From Hyphomicrobiales bacterium (GTDB taxonomy: Bacteria; Pseudomonadota; Alphaproteobacteria; Rhizobiales; Ancalomicrobiaceae): 64,000 nt of DNA. The position numbers were made by a program, and so were the translations under genes. Under the pieces are notes generated by a model that was not told where the DNA came from, ran no database searches, and saw only the letters and a list, made by a program, of their open reading frames with translations. Shown here one piece after another: positions 20,711 to 29,579 of this stretch. The stretch spans positions 62,001-126,000 of the forward strand of contig JAJTBO010000008.1 of assembly GCA_021286855.1 (NCBI GenBank). The letters run 5' to 3'. How positions within the stretch are numbered: the first letter of the stretch is position 1; each line of letters opens with the position of its first letter.

Positions 20711-20722
20711 GACGGCCCGCCG

Positions 20723-21670
20723 TCACATGATCTCGCCGCGCCGCTTCGCGGCGCGGTGGGCGCGACGGGCGGAGCGCCACAGCCGCCAGTGCCGCCGCCA
20801 CGGCGGCAGGGCGACCGGATCGCGGAACGGGTTCCAGTCGGGCCGGTCCATCACGTCGAGCATCGGTTCGACGAGGGTGACGGCCAGGAAGGCCGGCGCG
20901 GCGGAGATCGGAATGTGGCCGATCAGACGGCGCGTCTCAGCCAGCGCCTCGCGGGTCCGGCCGCGCAGGGCGGACAGCGTCGCCGTCAGCGCCGGGTTCG
21001 GCCGGCCGGCCAGAAGGTCGGCGGGATCGCCGCCGTGGGCGCGAAGGAGATCGACCGGCAGGAAGATCTGGCCGCGCGCGGCGTGGAAGGGCAGCGCCCG
21101 CATCAAGCCGGTCGCCCCCCAGGCCCGGCCGGCCGCGCGGATCGCGGCGGCGACGCCGGGATCCGCGCAGTCGCCGCCGAGCAGCCGGCATCCGAGCCCG
21201 ACGACCGTGCCGACGGTGTCGTCGCAATAGGCGTCGAACTCGGCGAGGTTCGGCATCGGGTCGTCGTAGAGATCGAAGATCCGCGCCTCGATCAGGCGAT
21301 CGAGCGGTTCGAGGGGCAGGTCGAAGCGACGCACCGTGTCGACGAGACAGGCGGCGATCGGATGGGCGTCGCCTTCGCCGCCGCGTCTGCCGGCCAGCAT
21401 GTCGGCCCACCAACGGACGCGGATCTCGCCGGGCAGCGGATCGGAGACGAGGTCGCGGATCCGGGCGATCTCGGCGGAAAAGGCATAGAGCGCGTGGAGA
21501 TGCGGCCGCCGGTCGTCCGACGCCCACAGGCTCGCCAGCCAACGATCGGGATCATGGCGGCGGGCGAGGCTCGAGGCCTCGACATAGGCGGCCGTGAGCC
21601 GCGAAGCGGCGGCTTCGGCGGCGGGCTCTTCGGCGGAGGCGGGTTCGGAGGCGGGCATGGAGGCAGACAT
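20723..21670 (-). CDS. Squalene/phytoene synthase-fold protein, NDUFAF6-like
   Basis: 315 residues of the isoprenyl synthase fold. The blocks ALYAFSAEIARIRDLVSDPLPGE and RVRWWADML match the NDUFAF6 subgroup, a respiratory complex I assembly factor in mitochondria, better than true phytoene synthases: the Asp-rich substrate motifs are reduced (RDLVSD, DLYDD). So it is probably not a terpene enzyme. Residues 1-20 are Ala/Glu/Ser-rich. It follows the NDUFAF3-like gene by 15 bases at the end of the yajC-secD-secF run and is likely co-transcribed. Role in complex I biogenesis is inferred from homology and context. Confidence 0.82.
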   Translation of the reverse strand: MSASMPASEPASAEEPAAEAAASRLTAAYVEASSLARRHDPDRWLASLWASDDRRPHLHALYAFSAEIARIRDLVSDPLPGEIRVRWWADMLAGRRGGEGDAHPIAACLVDTVRRFDLPLEPLDRLIEARIFDLYDDPMPNLAEFDAYCDDTVGTVVGLGCRLLGGDCADPGVAAAIRAAGRAWGATGLMRALPFHAARGQIFLPVDLLRAHGGDPADLLAGRPNPALTATLSALRGRTREALAETRRLIGHIPISAAPAFLAVTLVEPMLDVMDRPDWNPFRDPVALPPWRRHWRLWRSARRAHRAAKRRGEIM

Positions 21671-21685
21671 AGGGTTCGTCGCGCC

Positions 21686-22069
21686 TCAATCCACCGCCAG
21701 AAGCGCGGCGGCGACGCGCCGGCGCTCGCCCAACAGGATGTTCCAGGTGCGCAGGGCATGGCCGGTCGCCATCGCCTCGACGGAGATCCGAGCGTCGCGG
21801 AAGCGCCAGCGCAAGGATTCGGACAACGGGACGAGCGTGCGCCCCGTGCCGAGGAGACAGATGTCGATCGCCGCAGCCTCGGCGAAGAGCGGCGCGAGCG
21901 TCGTCTCGTCGAAGACCGGCGGGACGCCCGGATCCCAGGCCGCCATACCGGAGGGCAGGCAGAGGAGCGAGCCGCGGTGGCTCATGTCGGCGAAGCGAAA
22001 GCCGCCGGCGCCCCAGCTCTCGATCGGCGCAGGGGTGGGCAGGCGGCCGACGACACGGTCCTCGCTCAA
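21686..22069 (-). CDS. Mth938-like domain protein, NDUFAF3 homologue
   Basis: A 127-residue single-domain protein of the Mth938/DUF498 family. Characteristic blocks are WGAGGFRFADMSHRGSLLCLPSG near the N-terminus, the central DICLLGTGRTLVPL and the late ARISVEAMATGHALRTWNILLGE. The mitochondrial homologue NDUFAF3 is a complex I assembly factor. The start is TTG at 22069 with GGGAGG upstream; no ATG is available. It lies 20 bases after secF and 15 before the NDUFAF6-like gene, so probably one transcript with secD-secF. Confidence 0.88.
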   Translation of the reverse strand: MSEDRVVGRLPTPAPIESWGAGGFRFADMSHRGSLLCLPSGMAAWDPGVPPVFDETTLAPLFAEAAAIDICLLGTGRTLVPLSESLRWRFRDARISVEAMATGHALRTWNILLGERRRVAAALLAVD

Positions 22070-22089
22070 CGCTACGCCCTCCCCTCGTC

Positions 22090-23031
22090 TCAGGCCGTCG
22101 CCGGCGCGGTCTCTTCCGTCTTCGCGTCCTTGCCGCCGCCCGGACGCAGGTTGAGGAAGATCAGCAACGGCGCGGAGACGACGATCGACGAATAGGTGCC
22201 GATGACGATGCCGGCGAGCATGGTGAAGTTGAAGCCGCGCAACGCCTCGCCGCCGAAGATCAGCATGGCGAGCATCGCCAGAAAGGTCGTCGTCGAGGTG
22301 CGGATGGTGCGGGTCAGGGTCTGGTTGATCGACAGGTCGATCAGGGCGGCCAGATCCATCTTCTTGTATTTTCGAAGATTCTCACGAATTCGGTCGTAGA
22401 TGACGACGGTGTCGTTGAGCGAGTAGCCGACGATGGTCAGGATCGCCGCGATGGCGGTCAGATCGAAACTGATGCCGAGCGCGGCGAGCAGTCCGAGCGT
22501 CAGCACGACGTCGTGGATGGTGGTGAGCACCGCGCCGACGGCGAACTGCCACTCGAAGCGGAACCACAGATAGATCAGCACCAGGGCCAGCGAGACGACC
22601 ACCGCGATGGCGCCGTCGCGGCGCAGGTCGGCGGAGACGCGCGGGCCGACCACCTCGACGCGGCGGTAGTCATAGTCTTCGCCGAGGATGCCCTTGACCT
22701 TGGCGACCGCCGCCTGCTGCTCGAGATCGCCGCCCTCCTGCTGGCCGATGCGGATCAGCACGTCGTCGGGCTGGCCGAAGCCCTGGACCTGGACCTCGCC
22801 GAGATTGGCCTCGGAGAGTTCGGAGCGAATCTTGCCGAGATCGGCCGGCGAGACGTGCGAGCGCACCTCGATCACCGTGCCGCCGGCGAAGTCGATGCCG
22901 TAGTTGAGGCCGACCACCGCGACCAGGGCGATCGAGATCGCAACCAGGATCATCGAGATCGGGAAGGTGACGAGACGCGCCCCCATGAAGGGGATCTTGG
23001 TGTCTTCGGGGATCAGCTTGATCAGGCGCAT
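22090..23031 (-). CDS. secF: Protein translocase subunit SecF
   Basis: Membrane partner of SecD that uses the proton gradient to complete protein export through SecYEG. 313 residues with about six transmembrane helices. Markers are the N-terminal GLNYGIDFAGGTVIEVR, a periplasmic domain, and the channel segment GYSLNDTVVIYDRIRENLRK. Start ATG 23031 (MRLIKLIPEDTKIPFMG) fits SecF N-termini; an open extension to 23133 overlaps secD and is rejected. It is 62 bases downstream of secD and upstream of two small genes in the same direction. Confidence 0.97.
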   Translation of the reverse strand: MRLIKLIPEDTKIPFMGARLVTFPISMILVAISIALVAVVGLNYGIDFAGGTVIEVRSHVSPADLGKIRSELSEANLGEVQVQGFGQPDDVLIRIGQQEGGDLEQQAAVAKVKGILGEDYDYRRVEVVGPRVSADLRRDGAIAVVVSLALVLIYLWFRFEWQFAVGAVLTTIHDVVLTLGLLAALGISFDLTAIAAILTIVGYSLNDTVVIYDRIRENLRKYKKMDLAALIDLSINQTLTRTIRTSTTTFLAMLAMLIFGGEALRGFNFTMLAGIVIGTYSSIVVSAPLLIFLNLRPGGGKDAKTEETAPATA

Positions 23032-23093
23032 GGCTCGATCCGTGTGCAAGAACTTCGAGATGGCCGACCGCAGGGTCGACCGTCGGTCGCGTC

Positions 23094-24695
23094 TCAGATG
23101 GGAACCCGGGTCGGTCGCACCTTCCGCACCCACAGCGCCACCATCAGCCGGGTCACGGTGACGGCGGTGAAGAGCGTGGTGAGGATGCCGACGCCGAGGG
23201 TGACGGAGAAGCCCTTGATCGGCCCGGAGCCGAGGAAGAACATCACCACCGCGGCGATCAGGGTGGTCAGGTTGGAGTCGACGATGGTGCCGAGCGCCCG
23301 CGAGAAGCCGGCGTCGATCGCCGAAATGGCGGAACGGCCGAGCTTCTGCTCCTCACGGATGCGCTCGTAGATCAGCACGTTGGCGTCGACCGCCATGCCG
23401 ATGGTCAAGACGATGCCGGCGATGCCGGGCAGCGTCAGCGTCGCCTGGAGGAGCGACAGCACCGCCATCAGCATGACGATGTTCAAGACCACCGCGACGT
23501 CGGCGAAGAGGCCGAAGAGGCCGTAGTTGGCGATCATGTAGAGCACCACCAGGACCGTGCCGACGCCCGCCGCGACCTTGCCGGCGGCGATCGAGTCGGC
23601 GCCGAGGCCGGGGCCGACGGTGCGTTCCTCGACGATGGTCAGATCGGCGGGCAGCGCGCCGGCGCGCAGCAGCAGCGCGAGGTCGTTGGCGCCCTGGACG
23701 GTGAAGTTGCCGGAGATCTGGCCGGAGCCGCCGAGGATCGGCTCGCGGATCACCGGATAGGAGATCACGTCCTTGTCGAGCACGATGGCGAAGGGACGGC
23801 CGACGTTCTGCTGGCTGATCTGGGCGAACTTCTGCGCGCCGGAGGTGTTGAAGCGGAAGGAGACGATCGGCTCGCTCGACTGCGAGGAGAAGCTCGCCTG
23901 GGCGTCGACCAACTCTTCGCCGGTCAACATGGCGCGCTTCTCGACCAGCACCGGCGTCGGCGGATCGTCACGGGTCATCAGGACCTCGGTGTCGGCGGGG
24001 CGCGAGCCCTCGATCGCCTGCTGGCCGACGCCGACCACCATGTGGAAGGTGAGGCGCGCGGTCTGGCGCAGCAGGTCCTTCAGGCGATCGATGTCCTGCA
24101 GGCCCGGCACCTGGACGAGCAGGCGGTTGGCGCCCTGACGGGCGATCACCGGTTCGGTGGTGCCGAGCTGGTCGACGCGGCGGCGGACCACCTCCATCGA
24201 CTGTTCGACCACCTTGCGCGAGCGGAACTCGAGGCCGACCGGCGTCAGCGTCAGGCGGAAGAGGCCGTCCTCGGCGCGGGCGACCTCGACGTCGACGACG
24301 CGGTTGCCGGTGAAGACCGTGTCGGAGAGCGTCTGAACGAGGCCGCGCAGCTTCTTTTCGGCGTCGTCGAGCTTCGACAGATCGGTGATGCGGACCTGGA
24401 CGGTGGTGCCCTGCAGGCCGAGGCCGGAATAGCCGATCTTGTCCTCGCGCAGGACGCGGCGGACGTCGTCGCGCAGCACGTCGAGGCGGTCCTTGACCAT
24501 CGCCTGGGTGTCGACCTCGAGCAGCAGATGAGCGCCGCCCTGGAGGTCGAGGCCGAGGGTCAACTGGCGATGCGGCATGAAGCCCGGCAGCTTCGCCAAC
24601 GTCGCGCGGTCGACGAAGTTCGGAGCGACGAAGAGGATCGACAGCACGCAGGACGCGACGATCGCCCAGATCTTCCAGCGCGAGAAATGCAGCAT
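23094..24695 (-). CDS. secD: Protein translocase subunit SecD
   Basis: Large subunit of the SecDF accessory complex. 533 residues: an N-terminal helix (KIWAIVASCVLSILFVAPNF), LGLDLQGGAHLLLEVD, a periplasmic P1 domain (about 60-345) and a C-terminal channel bundle with GMAVDANVLIYERIREE and DSNLTTLIAAVVMFFLG, which carry the proton-path Asp residues. Starts with ATG 24695, between yajC and secF, which all run in one direction. Confidence 0.98.
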   Translation of the reverse strand: MLHFSRWKIWAIVASCVLSILFVAPNFVDRATLAKLPGFMPHRQLTLGLDLQGGAHLLLEVDTQAMVKDRLDVLRDDVRRVLREDKIGYSGLGLQGTTVQVRITDLSKLDDAEKKLRGLVQTLSDTVFTGNRVVDVEVARAEDGLFRLTLTPVGLEFRSRKVVEQSMEVVRRRVDQLGTTEPVIARQGANRLLVQVPGLQDIDRLKDLLRQTARLTFHMVVGVGQQAIEGSRPADTEVLMTRDDPPTPVLVEKRAMLTGEELVDAQASFSSQSSEPIVSFRFNTSGAQKFAQISQQNVGRPFAIVLDKDVISYPVIREPILGGSGQISGNFTVQGANDLALLLRAGALPADLTIVEERTVGPGLGADSIAAGKVAAGVGTVLVVLYMIANYGLFGLFADVAVVLNIVMLMAVLSLLQATLTLPGIAGIVLTIGMAVDANVLIYERIREEQKLGRSAISAIDAGFSRALGTIVDSNLTTLIAAVVMFFLGSGPIKGFSVTLGVGILTTLFTAVTVTRLMVALWVRKVRPTRVPI

Positions 24696-24743
24696 CGAGG
24701 ACCGTCCTCAGATGGGAGAGCGGCGGGGCCGCGAAAACGAAGC

Positions 24744-24768
24744 CCCGCCGGATCGGCGATCCGGCGGG
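24744..24768 (-). terminator. Hairpin between yajC and secD
   Basis: An 11-bp perfect stem (24744-24754 with 24758-24768, loop GGC) starting 8 bases after the yajC stop codon. On the minus strand it is followed by GCTTCGTTTTCG, so it could attenuate transcription into secD or act as an mRNA-stabilising structure within the operon. Confidence 0.55.
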
Positions 24769-24776
24769 AAGAGACG

Positions 24777-25118
24777 TCAGCCTTCGGTCTTGACCGGCTC
24801 GCCCTTGGCGCGAACCTCGCCGATGGTGGAGCGCACGACGCGGGCCTTGACGCCGTCGGCGATCTCGACCTCGACCTCGGCGTCGTTGACCACCTTGACC
24901 ACCTTGGCGATGAGGCCGCCGGCGGTGACGACGACGTCGCCACGACGCAGGTTCTTGACCAGCTCGTCGTGCGCCTTCTGACGCTGGCGCTGCGGCCGAA
25001 TGATCATCACCCACATGATGACGAGGATGAAGACGAAGGGCACCAGCGACACGATCACGTCCTGGACACCGCCGGACGCGCCGGCGGCGCCCTGGGCGAA
25101 GGCGGGGGTCACGAACAT
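24777..25118 (-). CDS. yajC: Preprotein translocase subunit YajC
   Basis: Small inner-membrane protein associated with SecDF. 113 residues: a short N-terminal segment (MFVTPAFAQGAAG), one transmembrane helix (VSLVPFVFILVIMWVMI) followed by the family signature IRPQRQRQKAH, then a cytoplasmic beta-rich domain with GDVVVTAGGLIAKV. Start ATG 25118 follows GAGGAG closely. First gene of the yajC-secD-secF operon and divergent from the DUF815 ATPase gene. Confidence 0.96.
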   Translation of the reverse strand: MFVTPAFAQGAAGASGGVQDVIVSLVPFVFILVIMWVMIIRPQRQRQKAHDELVKNLRRGDVVVTAGGLIAKVVKVVNDAEVEVEIADGVKARVVRSTIGEVRAKGEPVKTEG

Positions 25119-25372
25119 CGGAAACTCCTCGATACGGCGCGAACGCCCACGGCTGCGACGGCCTCGACGATCCCGACGGATCGCTCGTGACACGCCCCGC
25201 AGGTGGGCATGCGAAAGGGGCTCGGCAAGGGGGATTCCCCCGGCCGCGCGGACTATAGCCATCGGGCTCGGCTTTGCAAACGTGGCGGCCGATGGGCGAA
25301 CGTCCCATCCGTTCTCCGCGCCGATGGAGCGTGCTACATCGTTCGTCGTCCCGTTTCCTGCCGGAGCTCGCC

Positions 25373-26257
25373 TTGACCGCCGCCGATCTCACCCCTCTCG
25401 TCGATCGCCTCGACGCGCTCCTCGCCCTGGTCGACCGCCTGACGCCGCCGCGGCCGCGAGAGCCCGACTTCGCCGCCGCCGACGCCTTCGTGTGGTCGGC
25501 GCGCGAGTTGCGTCTCGCGCCGGTCGCGCGGGTCAACCGGGTGGCGATCTCGCTCCTCAAGGGCGTCGACCTCGTCCGCGATCAGCTCACCGGCAACACC
25601 GAGCGCTTCGCCCGAGGCCTTCCGGCCAACAACGCGCTGCTGTGGGGGGCGCGCGGCATGGGCAAGTCGTCGCTGGTCAAGGCGGCGCACGCCGACGTCA
25701 ACGCGCGGCTCGAGGGCGAGGGCGGATCGCCGCTCAAGCTCGTCGAGATCCATCGCGAGGACATCGAGAGCCTGCCGGTGCTGCTGACGCTGATCGCGGC
25801 GTCGCCGTTCCGCTTCCTGGTGTTCTGCGACGATCTGTCGTTCGACGCCGGCGACGCCAGCTACAAGTCGCTGAAGGCGGTGCTGGAGGGCGGCATCGAG
25901 GGGCGGCCGGAGAACGTCCTGTTCTACGCCACCTCCAACCGCCGCCATCTGATGCCGCGCGAGATGATCGACAACGAGCGCTCGACGGCGATCAATCCGA
26001 GCGAGGCGACCGAGGAGAAGGTGTCGCTCTCCGACCGTTTCGGCCTGTGGCTCGGTTTCCACAAATGCGGCCAGGACGACTACCTCGCCATGGTGCGCGG
26101 CTACGTGGCGCATTTCGGCCTGACGGTCGAGGACGACCGGCTCGTCGCCGAGAGCCTGGAATGGGCGACGACGCGCGGCGCGCGCTCGGGCCGCACGGCG
26201 TGGCAATACGTGCAGGATCTGGCGGGACGGCTGGGGCAGCGGCTGGAGGCGAAGTGA
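25373..26257 (+). CDS. DUF815-family AAA+ ATPase
   Basis: About 294 residues of a single P-loop ATPase: Walker A GARGMGKSSLVKAAH, Walker B FLVFCDDLSFD, a sensor-1 type segment LFYATSNRRHLMP, and a C-terminal helical lid. DUF815 proteins are widespread in proteobacteria, with no agreed function. The frame is open from 25274; I take TTG 25373 (LTAADLTPLVDRLD) because the conserved part begins there, but GTG 25331 or an upstream ATG is possible. Divergent from yajC and one base short of the DinB gene, so these two are translated together. Confidence 0.85.
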   Translation: MTAADLTPLVDRLDALLALVDRLTPPRPREPDFAAADAFVWSARELRLAPVARVNRVAISLLKGVDLVRDQLTGNTERFARGLPANNALLWGARGMGKSSLVKAAHADVNARLEGEGGSPLKLVEIHREDIESLPVLLTLIAASPFRFLVFCDDLSFDAGDASYKSLKAVLEGGIEGRPENVLFYATSNRRHLMPREMIDNERSTAINPSEATEEKVSLSDRFGLWLGFHKCGQDDYLAMVRGYVAHFGLTVEDDRLVAESLEWATTRGARSGRTAWQYVQDLAGRLGQRLEAK

Positions 26258-26258
26258 G

Positions 26259-26789
26259 ATGGATCGGGCCGACCAACTGCGGCTGATGGCCGACTACAAC
26301 GCCTGGATGAACGCCAGGCTCTACGACGCGGCCGCGACGCTCCCGGCGGAAGCGGTCGCGGCCGATCGCGGCGCCTTCTTCGGCTCTCTCCTCGGCACGC
26401 TCGAGCATCTGGTGGTCGGCGACACGATCTGGCTGAAGCGCTTCGCCGAGCATCGCTCGGGCGGGCCGCTCACGCCGGTGCGCGAGCTGCCGCAGCCGCA
26501 GTCGCTCGGCGAGATCCAGTTCGGCGCGCTCGGCCCCTTGCGCGAACGCCGCGAGTTGCTCGATCGGCTGATCGGGCGATGGACGACGTCGCTCGACGAG
26601 ACCGATCTCGACGCGCCGCTCACCTACCGCAGCACCAGGGGCGAGACCTTCACCAAGCCGTTCGGGCTCCTCTGCGTCCACCTCTTCAATCACCAGACCC
26701 ACCACCGGGGACAGGCGACGACGCTCCTGTCGCAGGCCGGCGTCGACGTCGGGACGACCGATTTTCTCGCCTTCATCCCTTCCATCTGA
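26259..26789 (+). CDS. DinB/YfiT-family putative metal-dependent protein
   Basis: A 176-residue four-helix-bundle protein. The family metal-binding histidines can be seen as His in [11 protein letters not shown] and in [20 protein letters not shown] near the C-terminus. DinB-type proteins include thiol-dependent transferases and proteins of unknown role; nothing here identifies the substrate. It begins with ATG one base after the stop of the DUF815 gene and is followed after 16 bases by ruvX, so the three genes are likely one transcript. Confidence 0.88.
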   Translation: MDRADQLRLMADYNAWMNARLYDAAATLPAEAVAADRGAFFGSLLGTLEHLVVGDTIWLKRFAEHRSGGPLTPVRELPQPQSLGEIQFGALGPLRERRELLDRLIGRWTTSLDETDLDAPLTYRSTRGETFTKPFGLLCVHLFNHQTHHRGQATTLLSQAGVDVGTTDFLAFIPSI

Positions 26790-26805
26790 TCCCCGCGAGG
26801 ACCCC

Positions 26806-27333
26806 ATGGCCGCGCCCGATCCCACCCTCGCCCTCCCCGACCTGTTCGCGCGGCTTCCCGCTTCGGCGCGCCTCATCGGCCTCGATCTCGGCACCAAGAC
26901 GATCGGCTTGGCGCTCTCCGACCTCGGCCGGCGGATCGCGACGCCGCTCGAGACGATCAAGCGACGCAAGTTCTCGCTCGACGTCGCCGAACTTCTCGGG
27001 ATTTGCGAGAAACACGCAATCGCCGGGATGATCCTCGGTCTGCCGCTCAACATGGACGGTTCGGAAGGTCCGCGCGCCCAGGCGACGCGGGCCTTCGTGC
27101 GCAATCTCGCGCCGCTCACCTCGATCCCCCTCGCCTATTGGGACGAGCGGCTGTCCACCACCGCCGTCACCCGCACGCTTCTGGAGGCCGACACGTCGCG
27201 GGCGAAACGCGCCGAGGTGGTCGACAAGATGGCGGCGAGCTTCATCCTTCAAGGGGCGCTCGACCGGATGCAGGCGGTCGCCCGCGCCGCCCGCGAGGCG
27301 GCCGAGGAAGCGGCGGCGCGGGCCGGGGGCTGA
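26806..27333 (+). CDS. ruvX: Putative pre-16S rRNA nuclease / Holliday junction resolvase-like protein (YqgF)
   Basis: RNase H-fold nuclease; in E. coli YqgF is essential and trims the 16S rRNA 5' end, and a Holliday junction role has also been proposed. 175 residues with [17 protein letters not shown] (first catalytic Asp), a central [20 protein letters not shown] and [13 protein letters not shown] (Glu) followed by a late Asp in [14 protein letters not shown]. It ends in an Ala/Glu-rich helix. ATG 26806 lies 16 bases after the DinB gene with GCGAGGA upstream. Confidence 0.95.
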   Translation: MAAPDPTLALPDLFARLPASARLIGLDLGTKTIGLALSDLGRRIATPLETIKRRKFSLDVAELLGICEKHAIAGMILGLPLNMDGSEGPRAQATRAFVRNLAPLTSIPLAYWDERLSTTAVTRTLLEADTSRAKRAEVVDKMAASFILQGALDRMQAVARAAREAAEEAAARAGG

Positions 27334-27440
27334 AAGGCGGGGATCGGGGCGAAGTTCTTCTCCTCGCCGATTCTCGAGCGACAATGGGCGGCGCGCGACG
27401 CGCTCCGGGCGGACGGGACCGAACCGGAGTTCCCGATCCC

Positions 27441-28082
27441 ATGTCGTCCGTCCTCACCTCCTCGCTTCTCCACCGGCTCGCGCCGAATGCGCGCGCCGCC
27501 TATCTCACCGCCCTCGACCGGGCCGACGTCGATCTCGCGCCCTTCGGGATCCCGGCTTCGGCGCTGCGGCTCGCCCATTTCCTCGCCCAGATCTGTCACG
27601 AGACCGACGGGCTGACGATCCGGGTCGAGAGCCTGAACTATTCGGAAGCGCGCCTGCCGCAGGTATGGCCGAGCCGGTTCCGCGATCCGGCCGTCGCCGC
27701 GACCTTCGCCCATGCGCCGGAGCGGCTCGCCGAGCACGTTTACGGCGGCCGGATGGGCAACGGGCCGGAGGGCGCCGGCGACGGCTGGCGCTACATCGGG
27801 CGCGGCCTCCTGCAGATCACCGGGCGCGAATCCTATGAGCGATACGGCGCGGCGCTCGGCATCCCGCTCGCCGAGGAGCCCGACCTCGCCTTTTCGGCGG
27901 TGTGGTCGGCGAAGATCGCGGCCGCCGAATGGGCCGCTTCGACCCGCAAGGGCCGGACCTGCAACGAAATGGCCGACGCCGACGACGTCGAGGGCGTCAC
28001 GCGCGCGATCAACGGCGGGCTCGTCGGCTTTTCGAGCCGCAAGGACTGGCTGAGGCGGTGGAAGACGGCGTTCGGGATCTGA
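27441..28082 (+). CDS. GH19 chitinase/lysozyme-like protein
   Basis: A 213-residue single-domain glycoside hydrolase of family 19, the type that includes phage endolysins. Seen: RLAHFLAQICHETDGL with the catalytic Glu54, an insertion with NYSEARLPQVWPSRF, then the family block YIGRGLLQITGRESYERYG (118-136) and the late IAAAEWAAS and TRAINGG motifs. No signal peptide is present, so export would need a holin or lysis. Start ATG 27441 with GGAG 15 bases upstream. It lies between ruvX and the convergent dprA with no phage genes near it; probably a domesticated endolysin. Confidence 0.85.
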   Translation: MSSVLTSSLLHRLAPNARAAYLTALDRADVDLAPFGIPASALRLAHFLAQICHETDGLTIRVESLNYSEARLPQVWPSRFRDPAVAATFAHAPERLAEHVYGGRMGNGPEGAGDGWRYIGRGLLQITGRESYERYGAALGIPLAEEPDLAFSAVWSAKIAAAEWAASTRKGRTCNEMADADDVEGVTRAINGGLVGFSSRKDWLRRWKTAFGI

Positions 28083-28085
28083 TCC

Positions 28086-29249
28086 TCACGGGATCAACGA
28101 GACGCGCGCGCCGGCATGGCGTTCGAGCCGGCCGGCGAGCGCCAGCTCCATCAGGATCAGATGGAGTTCGCCGGGGCGCACGCCGGTGGCGCGCAGGATC
28201 TCGTCGACGCCGACCGGGGTCGGCCCGAGCGCTTCGACGACGCGGCGGCGGGCGCTCTCCGGCACGTCCATCGGCCGATCGAGATCGTCGTCGCCGGCCT
28301 CCGAGGCCGTCGGCGGCTCGAAGCGGCGGCCGACGATCGGGGCGAGCGCCTCGATGACGTGGTCGGCCCGGGTCACCAGGGTCGCGCCTTCGCGGATCAG
28401 GTCGTTCGCGCCCTCGGCGCGCGGGTCGAGCGGGCTGCCGGGCACGGCGAAGACCTCGCGGCCCTGCTCGCCGGCGAAACGGGCGGTGTGCAGCGAGCCG
28501 GAGCGCAGCGCCGCCTCGACCACCACGACGCCGAGCGAAATGCCGGAAATCAGGCGGTTGCGGCGGGGAAAGTCGCGGGCGCGCGGCTCCCAGCCGAAGG
28601 GCATCTCGGAGACCAGCGCGCCGCCGGTCGCGACGATCCGATCGGCGAGGCCGGCGTTCTCCGGCGGATAGAGCCGATCGAGGCCGCCGGCGAAGACGGC
28701 GATCGTTCCCGTGTCGAGGCTCGCCTCGTGGGCGGCCGCGTCGATGCCGCGGGCGAGGCCGGAGACGATCACGAAGGCGGCGCGGCCGAGGCCCTCGGCG
28801 AGAATCGCCGCCATCTTGCGGCCGGCGAGCGAGGCGTTGCGCGCGCCGACGATCGCCACGGCCGGACGGCGCAGCACGCCCGAGCCGCCCTTGACGGCGA
28901 GGAGCGGCGGCGGACCCTCCACGGCGAGCAGGCGGTTGGGATAATCCGGCTCGCCCATTGCGACGAAGCGCGCGCCGCAGGCGGCGGCGGTCGCCGCCTC
29001 GCGCTCGACCTCGGCCTCGCCGGCGATGCGGATGCGGGCGCGGGCGCCGCCTCGCCGAGCGAGTTCGGGCAAGGCCTCCAGCGCCGCGGCGGCCGAGCCG
29101 AAGTGGTTGACGAGTTGGCGGAAGGTGACGGGTCCGACGTTGTCGGAGCGGATCAGGCGGAGCCAGGCGAGGCGGCTCGCCTCGGTCATCGGCGGGGTCG
29201 TCGGGCGGGTGAGGTGGTCGTCGGTGTCGTCGAAGGCGAAGAGTTCCAC
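28086..29249 (-). CDS. dprA: DNA-processing protein DprA (Smf)
   Basis: Loads RecA on single-stranded DNA taken up in natural transformation. 387 residues: an N-terminal helical SAM-like region ([20 protein letters not shown]), a Rossmann domain with [28 protein letters not shown] and LISEMPFG-type residues (here LVSEMPFGW), and a C-terminal winged helix (about 325-387). The start is GTG 29249 with GGGAGG upstream; ATG 29189 would remove 20 residues. Convergent with the GH19 gene, 3 bases apart. Confidence 0.95.
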   Translation of the reverse strand: MELFAFDDTDDHLTRPTTPPMTEASRLAWLRLIRSDNVGPVTFRQLVNHFGSAAAALEALPELARRGGARARIRIAGEAEVEREAATAAACGARFVAMGEPDYPNRLLAVEGPPPLLAVKGGSGVLRRPAVAIVGARNASLAGRKMAAILAEGLGRAAFVIVSGLARGIDAAAHEASLDTGTIAVFAGGLDRLYPPENAGLADRIVATGGALVSEMPFGWEPRARDFPRRNRLISGISLGVVVVEAALRSGSLHTARFAGEQGREVFAVPGSPLDPRAEGANDLIREGATLVTRADHVIEALAPIVGRRFEPPTASEAGDDDLDRPMDVPESARRRVVEALGPTPVGVDEILRATGVRPGELHLILMELALAGRLERHAGARVSLIP

Positions 29250-29579
29250 GCGCGCGCCCTCCCCGGGTCGGACGCACTATGGAAACGTCACACGCGGAAT
29301 ACAACCTTGAATTTCGGAGGAGCGTATCCTGCGCCGTCGGCCGATGGACCGGGCAGCGCGGGCGGACGGTCGGGCGCCTTGTGCCGGATGGTTCGGATGC
29401 CGTGCGCGATGGTTCGAGACGAGCCCTGCGGGCTCTCCTCACCATGAGGCGTATGTAATAGTCGCTACTACCAAAAACGCCTCATGGTGAGGAAAGCCGC
29501 AGGCCTGTCTCGAACCATCGCGCACCCTGTCCCGAGCGCTGCGCACCAACCACCGCGCCGAACTCCGGCCATCGCCCCC
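29250..29579. other. Gap between plsY and dprA holding a long inverted repeat
   Basis: 330 bases without a gene. Most is taken by the 29402-29525 inverted repeat, plus a partial third copy of its arm end (GGATGGTTCGGA near 29386). A dprA promoter should lie in 29250-29320, where ATACAACCTTGAATTTC is the only A/T-richer stretch. Confidence 0.6.
29402..29525. repeat. Long imperfect inverted repeat
   Basis: A 51-base left arm (29402-29452) and a 49-base right arm (29477-29525) that are near-perfect reverse complements, around a 24-base A/T-rich loop. The outermost 19 bases match fully (GTGCGCGATGGTTCGAGAC); the mid-arms differ by a few bases and short gaps; the inner 16 match again (CTCACCATGAGGCGT). 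The CTCACCATGAGG and CGAGACGAGCCC words are typical of dispersed palindromes in Rhizobiales genomes. Confidence 0.85.

Noticed and set aside
20723-21670. A carotenoid or hopanoid synthase
   Set aside because: The Asp-rich motifs are reduced, no terpene genes are near, and the blocks fit the NDUFAF6-like subgroup better.
27003-27440. An extended N-terminus for the GH19 gene
   Set aside because: The frame upstream of 27441 overlaps ruvX in another frame and gives Arg/Gly-rich sequence; homology starts at the ATG 27441.
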